From: AC-32 sp049644305
GTDB lineage: Bacteria; Actinomycetota; Thermoleophilia; Gaiellales; Gaiellaceae
NCBI GenBank assembly: GCA_049644305.1
Contig: JBARRQ010000111.1
Coordinates: 5,717 to 69,716 of the forward strand
Direction: 5' to 3'
DNA: 64,000 nucleotides
The translations under genes and the position numbers were made by a program. The notes beneath the pieces are model-generated. The model searched no databases and had not been told where the DNA came from. It saw only the letters and a list, made by a program, of their open reading frames with translations. Position 1 is the first letter of the stretch, and every line of letters starts with the position of its first letter. Positions 63,572 to 64,000 of this stretch are shown here, piece by piece.

Positions 63572-64000
63572 CTAGTCAGCGCCAACCTCGAGCACGACCT
63601 TGCCACGCTTCCCGCGAGCCGCGACTCGCTCGAACGCCGCCCGGGCCTCCGTGAGCGGAAAAACCGAGTCGACCCCAGCGCGAAGCTCGCCTGCGTCCAC
63701 GAGCGTTCTCAACTCCAACAGTTGCTCGTGGTCGGGTTCGACGATGAAGTAGATCGCCCCCGGCGTCTCCTCTGCGATCGTGACCACGCGCTCGCCGGCG
63801 GGGACCTCGCCGCCGCGGGTGTCGAAGACCAGATCGACCGGCCCGCTCTCCACGACCGTTGCGCCGGCGTGTCGCGCAAGCTGGACGGCGATGTGCCCAA
63901 CCCCACCCGAAGCGCCCGTGATCAGCACCCGCTCGCCTCGGGCGAGCCGCCCGTGCGTAAACAATGCTTGCCAGGCAGTCAGCCCGCCCATCGGCAGAGC
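63572..64000 (-). CDS. MDR family oxidoreductase, C-terminal part (window edge)
   Basis: The frame enters from beyond base 64000 and ends at 63572, so 143 codons are visible. LPMGGLTAWQALF and GERVLITGASGGVGHIAVQLARHAGATVV mark the Rossmann part of an NADPH-quinone oxidoreductase. The start lies outside the window. It is a paralogue of the previous gene in tandem. Confidence 0.87.
   Translation of the reverse strand, partial: ALPMGGLTAWQALFTHGRLARGERVLITGASGGVGHIAVQLARHAGATVVESGPVDLVFDTRGGEVPAGERVVTIAEETPGAIYFIVEPDHEQLLELRTLVDAGELRAGVDSVFPLTEARAAFERVAARGKRGKVVLEVGAD

Overview
The window is about 67% GC bacterial chromosome. Gene order rpsL-rpsG-fusA, rpmG-secE-nusG-rplK-rplA-rplJ-rplL and rpoB-rpoC, frequent GTG/TTG starts and 1-4 nt gene overlaps, an actinobacterial-type beta' sequence with an enlarged insertion, and a complete type IV pilus locus together suggest a deep-branching actinobacterium, probably class Thermoleophilia (Gaiella/Solirubrobacter-like). 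That placement is inferred from protein resemblance and was not tested.

Layout. 1-16.8 kb: translation and transcription core, nearly all on the minus strand (tRNA-Met, rpmG, secE, nusG, rplK, rplA, an L10 leader, rplJ, rplL, a small secreted protein, rpoB, rpoC, a large secreted protein, rpsL, rpsG and the first codons of fusA). A GAF-GGDEF diguanylate cyclase diverges from rpsL. 16.99-21.45 kb: a tight plus-strand operon of ABC-2 transporter, creatininase-family hydrolase, NodB deacetylase and a PdxH-type flavoenzyme. 21.45-30.94 kb: a minus-strand operon of an HDAC-like amidohydrolase, an M28 peptidase, an S66 LD-carboxypeptidase and a full Dpp/Opp peptide transporter. It starts 40 bp after pilC.

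30.98-49.55 kb: a type IV pilus locus with pilC, pilV-like, pilMNOP and pilT, two tandem major-pilin genes, pilB, pilD, PilX-like and PilW-like minor components, a PASTA protein, a transglycosylase/M23 murein enzyme and a second PilT-like ATPase. A REP-type transposase gene sits inside it. Seven transcription units start just downstream of a -10 box matching the sigma-28 (FliA/SigD/WhiG) consensus, GCCGATAG or near variants, 15 bp from a TCAAG-like -35 box. Several -10 boxes lie only 7-8 nt before a GTG or ATG, which predicts leaderless mRNAs. This apparent sigma-28-type pilus regulon is the most notable signal in the window.

49.6-64 kb: accessory and metabolic genes. These are a geranylgeranyl-reductase-like flavoprotein, a BBE-type FAD oxidase with a DUF4242 protein, two large class III adenylate cyclase/AAA-ATPase regulators on either side of tRNA-Tyr and an MFS exporter, tRNA-Thr with an adjoining tyrosine integrase, a metallo-beta-lactamase/YecM-like open frame, and two zinc-independent MDR oxidoreductases, the last cut by the window edge. 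Palindromic repeats recur in intergenic gaps. No non-coding stretch exceeds about 300 bp.
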